A stretch of 36,322 bases of DNA from Acidobacteriota bacterium (lineage in GTDB: Bacteria > Acidobacteriota > Terriglobia > Acidiferrales > UBA7541), in the NCBI GenBank assembly GCA_003224145.1, contig QHYN01000246.1:1-36322 (forward strand), given 5' to 3'. The notes under the pieces are model-generated. The model was not told where the DNA came from and made no database searches. It worked only from the letters and a program-made list of their open reading frames with translations. Positions 26,324-34,628 of the stretch are shown one piece after another. A program made the position numbers and the translations under genes. Each line of letters begins with the position of its first letter. The stretch's first letter is position 1.

Positions 26324-27778
26324 TTAGCACCGCTGTGAAAGCTCGTAGACTATTCTGTCCTCAACGTTTTTGGCGTAGGCCAAAACCGCACGCTCTGCCC
26401 CGTCGCCTGCAATACGCCAGGAAGAGCCATCCTTGACCAACGACATCTTGCTTCGTGCCCTCCACCACGCGTTAATCTCAGATGGAAGCGCGCACCAAAC
26501 CGGTGTTTTCTCCATGATGTCCCGCAAATGCCCCAACAGTTTTTTGTAAACGGCGAGTGTGTCCGGCTCCAGAAGATAATCAGGATGAACGATGAAGCTC
26601 AGCAAACCATTTTTGTTGAGGACCAGGTCAATCTGGGACCTCCACAGGTCAATCGAGCGCTCATTCAAGACATGAAAAAGCGTGTAATCCTGTACGGTGG
26701 TAACCGGCAGCTCCAGCATATTCCCAATGAAAAAAGGCATCACCGTGCAACATCCGCCGTGCTGTGGATCCAAAGGGGCAACATTAGGAAATGACATATC
26801 GAACGCAAACTCAAGCGCGTCGTACCATTCCGGCTTGCGATAAAGTACTGCTGCCCGGAATCCGTTCGCACCGTATTCACGCCCATAACGATTGATGATT
26901 TTGGCGCGACGCAAGAACTCCTGCTTGTCGTCAAAGAGCCGACCGTCGTGGTTCAAATCCTGGACGCTCACTTCAAACCCACGGCTACGTATGGAATCCA
27001 GGAAACTCAGAGACACCCCGTAGCGTTCTTCGGGAACGATTCCGAAAACAGCTTTGATCCCAAAAGAATCGTCCACGTCCATCAACGTCGCGCAAAAATC
27101 CTTTCCCGCAGTGCCCTCTACGTCATGTGTCATCACCAGGCAGCCCTTCGCACGGTTCGGCCAGAACCAGATAAATGGAACTTTCTCTACACCATTGGCC
27201 TTCATTGATAGCAAAACCACCGTTTCAAAGAGACTCTCAACCGTTGTATCTATGGGCCAATGAGGGAAGGATCGTTTTTCCCAGTTGCGCGCGTGAAATT
27301 TTTGAACTTGCTTCCGGATCGCCAGGCTCGTGAGAGGCCGCAAATGGTAGTATAGTTTTCTACAGAAGCGTCTGAAACTGTTCTCCATTGCCGCTTCGTT
27401 TGCATAGCGTTCCAGCCGAAGATTATCAATAATTTCTTTTAGATCGAATGGCAGGCAGACCTTCCTATCTTTAATGGTGACGTCTCGGATGGCATCATGG
27501 AGAGGAAATTCAGGCCGAGGTGCAGGCGTTCCAGCCGAAGAACGGCCATAGCAGATGCCGTCGTGACCAAAACGAAAAAAGCCTGCATCGGAGGAAAGTT
27601 GATTGTTGAAATCGATATCGAAAAACTTCTCAGGAAAACGATAACGGTCGTACACGACTTGACTCGGCATGCTTTCAACCTCAGGGGTGGATTCAAAGGA
27701 CTCCAGCTCGTCCGTTACCCCTGACAGGTAACTGCGGCCAAGGTCGGACCCAGACCCTACCGAGAGCCTTGTGCTCAT
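26324..27778 (-). CDS. NodB-like polysaccharide deacetylase homologue
   Basis: A 484-residue protein whose second half (from about residue 210) looks like a polysaccharide-deacetylase (CE4) fold: CLVMTHDVEG (T217-H218-D219 as motif 1), FEVSVQDLNHDG (residues 269-279) at the place of the H-x3-H metal motif, and SFIVHPDYL near the end. The first half (1-200) has no domain I recognise. ATG 27778 is preferred to an in-frame TTG at 27793. At the metal motif the first His appears to be Gln (Q273), so it may not be a conventional metal-dependent deacetylase; see findings. The position between the acyltransferase-like gene and the epimerase suggests a role in modifying the polysaccharide or its precursor. 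Confidence 0.7.
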   Translation of the reverse strand: MSTRLSVGSGSDLGRSYLSGVTDELESFESTPEVESMPSQVVYDRYRFPEKFFDIDFNNQLSSDAGFFRFGHDGICYGRSSAGTPAPRPEFPLHDAIRDVTIKDRKVCLPFDLKEIIDNLRLERYANEAAMENSFRRFCRKLYYHLRPLTSLAIRKQVQKFHARNWEKRSFPHWPIDTTVESLFETVVLLSMKANGVEKVPFIWFWPNRAKGCLVMTHDVEGTAGKDFCATLMDVDDSFGIKAVFGIVPEERYGVSLSFLDSIRSRGFEVSVQDLNHDGRLFDDKQEFLRRAKIINRYGREYGANGFRAAVLYRKPEWYDALEFAFDMSFPNVAPLDPQHGGCCTVMPFFIGNMLELPVTTVQDYTLFHVLNERSIDLWRSQIDLVLNKNGLLSFIVHPDYLLEPDTLAVYKKLLGHLRDIMEKTPVWCALPSEINAWWRARSKMSLVKDGSSWRIAGDGAERAVLAYAKNVEDRIVYELSQRC

Positions 27779-27887
27779 CTCTCGTTTGTCCAAGGTGAGC
27801 GGTCGCTGGAATTGACCTTTCTAATCCGACTTCCAGCAAGGGTAATTAGAATGTGCATGGTACCGTATTTACCAGCAAAGGCCATAG

Positions 27888-29045
27888 TTAACCCAAGTGC
27901 TTGTACAAAATTCTTCCAGCCAGAGAACAAACCTCTTCTGGAAGTAAGGCGAAAAACTGCCGAAGAGCCCAGGAAGCCGACAAGGTAGCCACTTTCCGTT
28001 TTGACGCCCTTGTATAACGGTAGTACGTCAGCAATCTTCGGGTCGCTCCCAGTCTGTCCTTGAAGGCAATTAAGCCCTCGTTGCTTAAATCCGTGCGCCC
28101 GAGATCGATCTTCCGGATCCCCAAAGCTTTGCTTTCCTCGACCAGCCGCCAAAAAAGGAACGGCATGCCACCGAGATTGTGGAAATTTTCGTTGGAACCT
28201 CCATACTTGTAGACCACGGACGATCCGTGCCGCAGCGTGAGCATAGCCGCAATTGCAACGGCGTTTTTTCGGGCCAGCCTGATCTGCAACTTCTCTCCCA
28301 TGCATTCCAGCAAGTTTTCGAACCATGCTCTCGGCTGCGGGAACAGCCCGTGACGTCTTCTGGTGTTTAGCAGGAGCCGGTAGAACTCATCCATGATTCG
28401 TTCCGAACGGCCTGCCTCATAGGTTAGTCCTTCGCGCTCGGCCCTCTGAACCTTCCGCTGAAAAGAGTTTTTGTGGAAGCGACGGAAAATCTCGTCCAGG
28501 CTCGGCTCTAAATCCAGCTCGTGGAACCAGTACGAAGAATCGGGTCGTAGGCTATTCTCCCTACGGCACGGCGCGGAGAGAGGCCGAAGCTCCACGTATC
28601 TCCAATGTTGAAGGTCGCAAGCGTCATGCATCCAATTGACGAACTCCTCGGCTGCATCGCATTCCCGCAGCAGTGGCTCGCAATGATCCGAAAATGGCAG
28701 CGATACCAAGCGAGCGCCAGTTATCCAACTCGAGACTCTGCACACCAAAATGCCGTTCTCGAGTGGTTCTCCAAAAGGCGTGCCAGTCAGAACGTAGGGC
28801 TCATAGCCATACGTTCGAACCAAGGCTTGCAACCAACCGGTTTGGTGGAATACCGATGCGCTGGGGTGACGCGCAACGAATTCCTCCCAACGGCTGTCCA
28901 AGAGGGGATCCAGGACGTGGATTTTCACTTTCTTTGTGTCGGGTAAGAGTTTCAAACAGGTAGTTAACAACGTCTCGAACGGGACCCGCTGCAACGCAAA
29001 TCGGGGAATGTCGGCTTTCGCACAGGCTACCGCCGTTGAGGCCAT
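27888..29045 (-). CDS. FemAB-like / BioF2-type acyltransferase (GNAT fold)
   Basis: A 385-residue protein with the acetyltransferase-6 (BioF2-like) core: SVFHQTGWLQALVRTYGYEP (about 65-84), RRFHKNSFQRKVQRAEREG (about 190-208), and KYGGSNENFHNLGGMPFLFW with IRKIDLGRT near the C terminus. Relatives add amino-acyl or acyl groups, some using aminoacyl-tRNA, to cell-wall or polysaccharide amino groups. The first 39 residues lack family similarity; a GTG at 28928 (VKIHVLDPLL) could be the true start. An acyl-CoA or aminoacyl donor is plausible, and the E2 gene in the same locus could supply an acyl-CoA (speculative). Confidence 0.78.
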   Translation of the reverse strand: MASTAVACAKADIPRFALQRVPFETLLTTCLKLLPDTKKVKIHVLDPLLDSRWEEFVARHPSASVFHQTGWLQALVRTYGYEPYVLTGTPFGEPLENGILVCRVSSWITGARLVSLPFSDHCEPLLRECDAAEEFVNWMHDACDLQHWRYVELRPLSAPCRRENSLRPDSSYWFHELDLEPSLDEIFRRFHKNSFQRKVQRAEREGLTYEAGRSERIMDEFYRLLLNTRRRHGLFPQPRAWFENLLECMGEKLQIRLARKNAVAIAAMLTLRHGSSVVYKYGGSNENFHNLGGMPFLFWRLVEESKALGIRKIDLGRTDLSNEGLIAFKDRLGATRRLLTYYRYTRASKRKVATLSASWALRQFFALLPEEVCSLAGRILYKHLG

Positions 29046-29193
29046 AACGCCGTCGTCCCGGAATCCCGCAATTGACCTACCACTCTTCTGACCGAGCAGA
29101 ATACCCTACTTACTGAAAACAAAAGATTTAGGGGATGGATAAGGGCCTTTAGGTGAATCATCCTTGTACTGTCCCATCGTTCTAAGCTGTATT

Positions 29194-29230
29194 GGGAAAA
29201 ACCCTACCACCATTTGCGAGCATTTTTCCC
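29194..29230. repeat. Inverted repeat between gmhB and the acyltransferase gene
   Basis: GGGAAAAA (29194-29201) and TTTTTCCC (29223-29230) can form an 8-base stem with a 21-base loop, starting about 73 bases after the gmhB stop. There is no run of T following on the minus strand, so it is not a standard intrinsic terminator. It could influence transcript stability. The 257-base gap 29046-29302 otherwise holds nothing recognised. Confidence 0.25.
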
Positions 29231-29302
29231 CATGCAAGAATTGACGCGTGGCGTTCTTGCCCTGGCTCCCCCGCACAGCCCGCAGGCCCTGAGAGAAGCT
29301 GA

Positions 29303-29866
29303 TCAGCCTTCAAGTGCCAGCACCTGGTGGACGGCATCGAGCAACGTTCTAGCCGACAGGTCCGCTCCGCCACTTCCGGCCGGATCACCATTCATTACCC
29401 GAACGGTTCGGCAACCGGCCCTTCTCCCAGCTTCTATGTCACTATCGGAATCGCCGAACATCCAGGACTTCTTTAAGTCAATTTCGTGCTCGCGCGCGGC
29501 CCTCAGCAACATGCCCGGCGCAGGCTTACGGCAACCGCAGGGAGGCTCGGTGTCATGCGGGCAATAATAAACCCCGGTTATGAATGCGCCTTTAGTCTCC
29601 AGTTCCCGAAGCATACGCGCGTGGATCGACTCCAGTTCATCCGTCGTCAGCAGCCCCTTCGTGACGCACCGTTGATTGCTCACCGCAAAGACATAGAAAC
29701 CTGCTTTCGTGAGCAAAGCAATCGCTTCCGGGACCCCGGGTAGAAATTGCATTTCTTCCCAGCGGGTCACATACTGACCTTCTGGTCGTTTCCTATTGAT
29801 GACGCCGTCGCGATCTAGAAACGCAGCCCTCTTTATAGTCAATTTTGTATCCAACATTCTTTCCAT
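29303..29866 (-). CDS. gmhB: HAD-family D-glycero-D-manno-heptose 1,7-bisphosphate phosphatase
   Basis: A 187-residue HAD-IIIA phosphatase of GmhB type. The nucleophile motif is FLDRDGVIN (D18, D20 from the ATG at 29866). The GmhB-type zinc site is CPH followed by CGC in CGCRKPAPGM, and the acidic motif is FGDSDSDIEAG. GmhB removes the 7-phosphate of heptose bisphosphate. Other starts are TTG 29887 and ATG 29857. With the gmhA gene about 5 kb upstream it completes two steps of an ADP- or GDP-heptose route. The kinase and nucleotidyltransferase are not in the window. It could alternatively act on a different sugar phosphate, but the zinc motif favours GmhB. Confidence 0.85.
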   Translation of the reverse strand: MERMLDTKLTIKRAAFLDRDGVINRKRPEGQYVTRWEEMQFLPGVPEAIALLTKAGFYVFAVSNQRCVTKGLLTTDELESIHARMLRELETKGAFITGVYYCPHDTEPPCGCRKPAPGMLLRAAREHEIDLKKSWMFGDSDSDIEAGRRAGCRTVRVMNGDPAGSGGADLSARTLLDAVHQVLALEG

Positions 29867-29930
29867 TAACGAAGTCGGTTTTCCCAAACTTACTTAACTT
29901 GACTTTGCAAGTGTTTGAGCCTGACTGGGA

Positions 29931-31124
29931 TCACGGCGCTCTCTTGCTAAAAGCTCTCTTATAAGCGGAAAGCAAGTTCGGCACGGAGTACTCCCAGGCC
30001 AATTCCTTGGCCACTCTTCTGCGTCCAAATTCATCCATCCTTTCTCGCTCGTCGGGATGATCGAGTAACCAGAGGATCTTGTCGGCAAAATCCGCAACCT
30101 GGTTGTGGTTGTCGCTGTACAGAGATGCTTCGCCAGCGCTAAATCTACCTTCTTTACAATTGAACTGAACAATGGGTTTGCCCAGAGCCATGTATTCCAT
30201 GATCTTGATCATCGTGGAGATGTCATTCATCTCGCAAGGCTTGTCTGGATTGACACAAACATCGGCAGTCGAAAGTATCTCCAGTAGTTGCTGATCGGGT
30301 ATTCTCCCGGTGAAGTTAACCATATCCTGAAGACTCTTCTCCTTGACCGCCTGCTGGAGTTCTGGTAGCGCCGGCCCTCCGCCAACGCACGTGATGTGAA
30401 CGTCCCGGCGCCCTAGGGACTTGATGTGTAGTGCCGCGTCCAACAGGATGTCCAGACCCTCCTGGACCCCCATGTTCCCCACATATCCGACAAGATAGGG
30501 CTTCCCGTATTTGAGAGCAGGGTTCGCAGCAACGGCTTTGAACGTTGTCAGGTCTGGTCCGTTGCGAACGACAAACACGTCCTCGGGAGCGACTCCCCCC
30601 CTATTTATGGCGAGGTCTCTGTAGCTGTTGTTCGTCACCATGACGACATCGGCAAAGCGGTAGGTCATTTTTTCGAGCCAGACCTGTATCTTGTAAAAGG
30701 CATCCTTTTTTTCGTATTTCGAAAGATACAATTCCGGGTTGGCATCGTGATGATCAAAGATGTATTTAACCCCCAGAAGCTTAAACAGGAGAGAAACAAG
30801 GAAAATATTGTCTGGAGGGTTGCAACCCTGAATGACGTGGAATCCGCGGCGCAGATAGATCCACCACGCGTAGACAAACTCCCAAAACAAAGCACAACTG
30901 TACTCGTATAGGTATCCCAGAAGGCCATTCCCGTCGTTGGGCATTGGGTGCCGATAGATGTGGACACCATCGATTACCTCGTGTCCTTTCGTGTAGCCTC
31001 TACCTCGCGGGCACAGAGCAGTTACCTCATACTCGTCTGCCTGCAGCGATAAGGATTCCTTCCATACGCGCCGGTCGAAAGGAACGGGGATATTCTCGAC
31101 GATGATAAGAACCTTTTTCTTCAT
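29931..31124 (-). CDS. Family 4 glycosyltransferase
   Basis: A 397-residue GT-B glycosyltransferase of the GT4 group: MKKKVLIIVENIPVPFDRR, then DVVMVTNNSYRDLA, VGYVGNMGVQEGLD, and the donor-binding region with CEMNDISTMIKIMEYMALGK, whose EYMALGKP motif is typical. GAGGG lies 3 bases upstream of ATG 31124 and a stem-loop lies just before it. It would use an NDP-sugar donor; the specific sugar is unknown. This group often shares the start NIPVPFDRRVW with polysaccharide loci of various bacteria. Confidence 0.87.
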   Translation of the reverse strand: MKKKVLIIVENIPVPFDRRVWKESLSLQADEYEVTALCPRGRGYTKGHEVIDGVHIYRHPMPNDGNGLLGYLYEYSCALFWEFVYAWWIYLRRGFHVIQGCNPPDNIFLVSLLFKLLGVKYIFDHHDANPELYLSKYEKKDAFYKIQVWLEKMTYRFADVVMVTNNSYRDLAINRGGVAPEDVFVVRNGPDLTTFKAVAANPALKYGKPYLVGYVGNMGVQEGLDILLDAALHIKSLGRRDVHITCVGGGPALPELQQAVKEKSLQDMVNFTGRIPDQQLLEILSTADVCVNPDKPCEMNDISTMIKIMEYMALGKPIVQFNCKEGRFSAGEASLYSDNHNQVADFADKILWLLDHPDERERMDEFGRRRVAKELAWEYSVPNLLSAYKRAFSKRAP

Positions 31125-31134
31125 ACTCCCTCTG

Positions 31135-31155
31135 GCCTAAGGATTTAGCTTAGGC
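31135..31155 (-). promoter_or_regulatory. Leader stem-loop just upstream of the GT4 gene
   Basis: GCCTAAG (31135-31141) and CTTAGGC (31149-31155) form a perfect 7-base stem with a 7-base loop. In the minus-strand transcript it ends about 10 bases before the start codon at 31124 and directly before the Shine-Dalgarno. It could control translation or processing of the mRNA within this 230-base gap (31125-31354). A palindromic patch TTTCGATTTCGAAA lies further upstream near 31234-31249. Confidence 0.35.
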
Positions 31156-31354
31156 AAAGGTTGCCTTCCGCAAACGTATCCTGCTCCCACACAGAAGGGC
31201 TGTTCGTAGTAATCAATCTACTAAAATATTTCATTTTCGAAATCGAAAGTGTGAGACCCGCAATAGTTGTTGTTATCTAACCTGTCGGAGAGGCGACAAT
31301 CGATTTGGAAATCCGCTTCTTCGGGGCTCTGTGAACGGCTTGAGCGCGAACGGG

Positions 31355-32668
31355 TCACCAGCAAATACCTTCATACTTTCCATTTTCGCTCCGGCGGTTC
31401 GTAATTCGAACAAAATCCACCAGACTCTGGCCGTCACGCAAACGATCCGGGAGACATCGAAACTCCGGATCATTATTGCCGATCACGACGGTTTGCGCAT
31501 GATCCAAAACTTCCTCGACACTGTCTACCATCAGTCGCGATATGTGCGGAATGTGGTTCAGAATGAAGTCGCGATTGGCACCAACCAGGCTGGCCAGATT
31601 CACGTTCTTGTCAAAAATGCGCAGGTCATAACCCTTGCCAATGAGGTGCTCAATCACTTCGATCATGGGACTTTCTCGCAGATCATCCGTTCCCGCTTTG
31701 AAGCTGAACCCCAAGACCCCGATTCGCTTATACCCTTGTTCCGTGATGAGGCGTATGCCGCGGGCAATCTGCAATTCGTTGCTGGGAAGGACTGCCGTTA
31801 CGATCGGCAGTTCCAAATCGTGCATTTTAGCCTTGTACGACAGGGCTCGCAGATCCTTTGGTAGACAAGAACCCCCGAAGGCAAAACCGGGCGAGAGATA
31901 AGCTGAGGAGATGTTAAGCTTTGTATCTTGACAGAAGATTTTCATGACCTCGTGTGCGTCAACTGAGAGAGACTTACAGAGATTCCCGATCTCATTCGCG
32001 AAGCCAATCTTAAGAGCATGCCAGCAATTGTCGATGTATTTCACCATTTCGGCAGTTTGCAAGTCCGTTCGAATTAACGGCGCGTCCAGTCTGGCGTACA
32101 ACTCAGCCAACATATTGCCACTCGCTTGATCCAGTTCCCCGATCACCGTCTTAGGGGGAGCATTGAAGTCTCTTACGGCCGAACCTTCACGCAGAAATTC
32201 GGGGTTATTGCACACTCCAAAGTCAACGCCCGCCTTTTTTCCGGAGCATTGCTCGAGGACCGGGATAACTGTCTGATGCATTGTGCCGGGCAGGATAGTG
32301 CTGCGGATAGCGACGGTGTGGCGATCCCCCTTATTCTTGAGCGATTTCCCAATCATCTCGCACACACGTCTAATGAAGGTCAGGTCAAGATTGCCGTTAG
32401 CTTGACTTGGTGTACCGACGCAGACGAAGGAGAGTTCCGTGTTGCGGATGGCTTCATCTGAGTTATCGGTCGCCCGAAGCCGGCCGGACATGACCGTGGC
32501 AGCGATGATTTCTCCGATATCAGCCTCGACGATTGGAGACCGACCCGCATTGATCAGTTCCACTTTAGTGCGCACGGGATCTACACCGATTACCTCATGG
32601 CCGTCGCGAGCAAGGCACGCGGCGGATACTGTGCCGACGTAACCCGTCCCGAAAACGCTGATTCTCAA
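31355..32668 (-). CDS. algD: GDP-mannose 6-dehydrogenase
   Basis: A 437-residue UDP-Glc/GDP-Man dehydrogenase, most similar by eye to AlgD (436 aa in Pseudomonas). N-terminal NAD fold MRISVFGTGYVGTVSAACLA, SFVCVGTPSQANGNLDL, STILPGTMHQTVIPVLE, KKAGVDFGVCNNPEFLRE, K210 in AEMVKYIDN, catalytic C268 in FAFGGSCLPKD, GVLGFSFKAGTDDLRESPM, and a C-terminal EGICW end identical to that of AlgD. It oxidises GDP-mannose to GDP-mannuronate in two NAD steps. Start: TTG at 32668, whose TTGA overlaps the upstream stop, with AGGAG 8 bases before it. It implies a mannuronate (or derived) residue in the glycan. Confidence 0.9.
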   Translation of the reverse strand: MRISVFGTGYVGTVSAACLARDGHEVIGVDPVRTKVELINAGRSPIVEADIGEIIAATVMSGRLRATDNSDEAIRNTELSFVCVGTPSQANGNLDLTFIRRVCEMIGKSLKNKGDRHTVAIRSTILPGTMHQTVIPVLEQCSGKKAGVDFGVCNNPEFLREGSAVRDFNAPPKTVIGELDQASGNMLAELYARLDAPLIRTDLQTAEMVKYIDNCWHALKIGFANEIGNLCKSLSVDAHEVMKIFCQDTKLNISSAYLSPGFAFGGSCLPKDLRALSYKAKMHDLELPIVTAVLPSNELQIARGIRLITEQGYKRIGVLGFSFKAGTDDLRESPMIEVIEHLIGKGYDLRIFDKNVNLASLVGANRDFILNHIPHISRLMVDSVEEVLDHAQTVVIGNNDPEFRCLPDRLRDGQSLVDFVRITNRRSENGKYEGICW

Positions 32669-33948
32669 AATGCACTCCTTTCGGGATGATTAGGCGCGGT
32701 TTGACGAGTCCTTCTAAGGTAGGCGCTCGAAGCTAAGCCGGCGTATACATGCATGGTCAATCGGCCTACCGTGTCCCAACTGTACCGGTGCATCGCGCAG
32801 TCCCTGATTTCTTGTCGTCCCCTGCCTAGATCCCTGAATAGGTCACTTGCAAAGTATCTTTCGATGGCCTTTGCCAGGTCGACTGGATCTTCTGGCCTGA
32901 AGACAAATCCGGTTTTGCCTTCGGCAATTTCTTCTTTTAGGGACCCTACATCGGCCACGAGAGCAGGAAGGCCAAAGCTGTACCCCAAAAGCAGGACTCC
33001 GCTTTGGAAGATATCCCGATATGGCAAAACGAGAACGTCCGCGGCCTTGAAGTAGATCTCGGTCTCATCGTCTGGAATAAACTCCGACCTGAGGACTACT
33101 CTTCCGCCCTTCAAATCTTCGCGGATTAGCTTCTCGATTGTGCTCCAGTATTCTTCGCAGCGGTCCGGTCGACCGGCGATGATCAACCGATAATCGGCGC
33201 CCCTGAGCATGCCGAAAGCACTGATAAGGTACTCCAGACCCTTGTAAGGCGTGATTCTTCCAAAAAACAGGATTGTTCTTTGGTCGTCCCGGATGCCCAG
33301 CCGCCGCTTTGCCTGGATTGAAGTAAGACTCGAACTCGGAACGGCAGTGTTGATTCCGTGTGGAATGACAGTGATCCGGGCCACTCCTGCGCCAAACCCT
33401 TCGATCAGTTCACGCTTCATCTTCTCCGTGTGGACAAAGATGTGATCGGCAAGCTGATACTGGATTCGCAAGGTCAGCCGATTTAGGAGCGTATCATGGG
33501 AATCCCGCCTAGCGGCATTCACATTATGCGCGGTAAGGACGACACGCTTTCCCAAGAACCTGTAATAAAGCATGAGCAGCGTGCGATCCAAGGTCTCAAA
33601 TTTGTTGTTCCACAGAATGTGAAAGATTCCTGACTTGGACTTTGTGGCGTAACGAATCAACGCGGCATAGTACTTTAAGATCCGAGACACCTTTTCTGCC
33701 AAGCCGGCATCAGGGCGCTGATTGCCTCGCAAATTCAAGAAATGCAATCGAGGTTTATTGCGGAATTCTGGACCATCGAGGTCGTCGCTTCCAATCACGT
33801 CCAGGGCTATTCCCTTCGCAAGGAGCTCCGTTGCCAGACTAACGATATAATGCCTCTCACCACCTCCAGTCAGCAGAGCCACAGTGATTCGCCGAGGCGA
33901 GTCCGCTGCCGGCAAATTAGGCAACTCTCCGCTGGGCCTATGCGCCAT
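32665..33948 (-). CDS. Family 4 glycosyltransferase
   Basis: A 427-residue GT-B enzyme. The start at 33948 is chosen because AGGGA lies 7 bases upstream and it clears the gmhA stop. A longer open frame to 34137 would overlap gmhA and lacks family sequence. Motifs: ITVALLTGGGERHYIV, RVVLTAHNVNA, VIPHGINTAVP, ILFFGRITPYKGLEYL and the donor region with VLPYRDIFQSGVLLLGYSFG then ALVADVGSLKEEI. It shares the GT4 C-terminal domain with the other GT4 but is a different subfamily. Its stop overlaps algD (TTGA), giving coupling. Confidence 0.86.
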   Translation of the reverse strand: MAHRPSGELPNLPAADSPRRITVALLTGGGERHYIVSLATELLAKGIALDVIGSDDLDGPEFRNKPRLHFLNLRGNQRPDAGLAEKVSRILKYYAALIRYATKSKSGIFHILWNNKFETLDRTLLMLYYRFLGKRVVLTAHNVNAARRDSHDTLLNRLTLRIQYQLADHIFVHTEKMKRELIEGFGAGVARITVIPHGINTAVPSSSLTSIQAKRRLGIRDDQRTILFFGRITPYKGLEYLISAFGMLRGADYRLIIAGRPDRCEEYWSTIEKLIREDLKGGRVVLRSEFIPDDETEIYFKAADVLVLPYRDIFQSGVLLLGYSFGLPALVADVGSLKEEIAEGKTGFVFRPEDPVDLAKAIERYFASDLFRDLGRGRQEIRDCAMHRYSWDTVGRLTMHVYAGLASSAYLRRTRQTAPNHPERSAF

Positions 33949-34022
33949 ATCAAAATCCCTGTTCTGTTGTTCCAGGCATGTCCACCCCAAAACCGCCTTT
34001 TTGCATAAGGAGGAAATTTTGT

Positions 34023-34610
34023 CTATGTCTCTGCCAGTTTCGCTTCCAGAAGCTCGCAGATGGTGTGCCCGATCACGATATGCATCTCTTGTATCCGGGC
34101 TGTCGATTTGGAAGGGACGCTGATACACAGGTCGCAAGCCATCCGCATCTGGCCGCCCGATTCCCCCGTTAGTCCGATAACCTTGACCTTGTTGCTTCGA
34201 GCGGCCTCAATCGCGCGCAGGATATTGCGGCTGTTGCCGCTCGTCGAAATAGCCAGCAACACATCCCCCGGGCATGCGTGTGCAAGTAACTCACGCGCGA
34301 AAACCTGTTCGAATCCGTAGTCGTTACCAATGGCCGTGAGCGCCGATGTGTTGGCATGCAAGGCCAGTGCCCGCAGAGGCTTCCGATCGCGCAAAAAGCG
34401 ACCCGTAAGTTCGGCGCTTATGTGCTGCGCATCGGCGGCGGACCCTCCGTTCCCGGCGATGAGCAATTGGCCTCCAGCAGCGAGTGAAGCACTGATAATG
34501 TCAACCGCTTGCGAAACGGCCGAGGCCAGGTTCGGAAGAGCTCTAGCCACCTCCAAGTGGTCACTCCAGATCCCGTTGATTTTGTCTATTTGCTCAGTCG
34601 GGCTCCTCAC
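34023..34610 (-). CDS. gmhA: Sedoheptulose-7-phosphate isomerase (SIS domain)
   Basis: A 195-residue SIS protein matching GmhA at every key place: GNGGSAADAQHISAEL (zinc-site H63 and E67, offset by 2 from E. coli H61/E65), STSGNSRNILRA, GLTGESGGQM, and ARIQEMHIVIGH (Q174 and H182). It isomerises sedoheptulose 7-phosphate to heptose 7-phosphate, the first step of ADP- or GDP-heptose formation. Start GTG at 34610 has AGGAGG 9-10 bases before. The next gene upstream ends 18 bases away. Together with gmhB it places a heptose branch in this locus. Confidence 0.9.
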   Translation of the reverse strand: MRSPTEQIDKINGIWSDHLEVARALPNLASAVSQAVDIISASLAAGGQLLIAGNGGSAADAQHISAELTGRFLRDRKPLRALALHANTSALTAIGNDYGFEQVFARELLAHACPGDVLLAISTSGNSRNILRAIEAARSNKVKVIGLTGESGGQMRMACDLCISVPSKSTARIQEMHIVIGHTICELLEAKLAET

Positions 34611-34628
34611 GCTCCCGCACCTCCTGTC

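Noticed and set aside
32665-34137. Longer start (34137) for the GT4 gene
   Set aside because: The extra 63 residues overlap gmhA and lack family similarity; ATG 33948 with AGGGA upstream is better.
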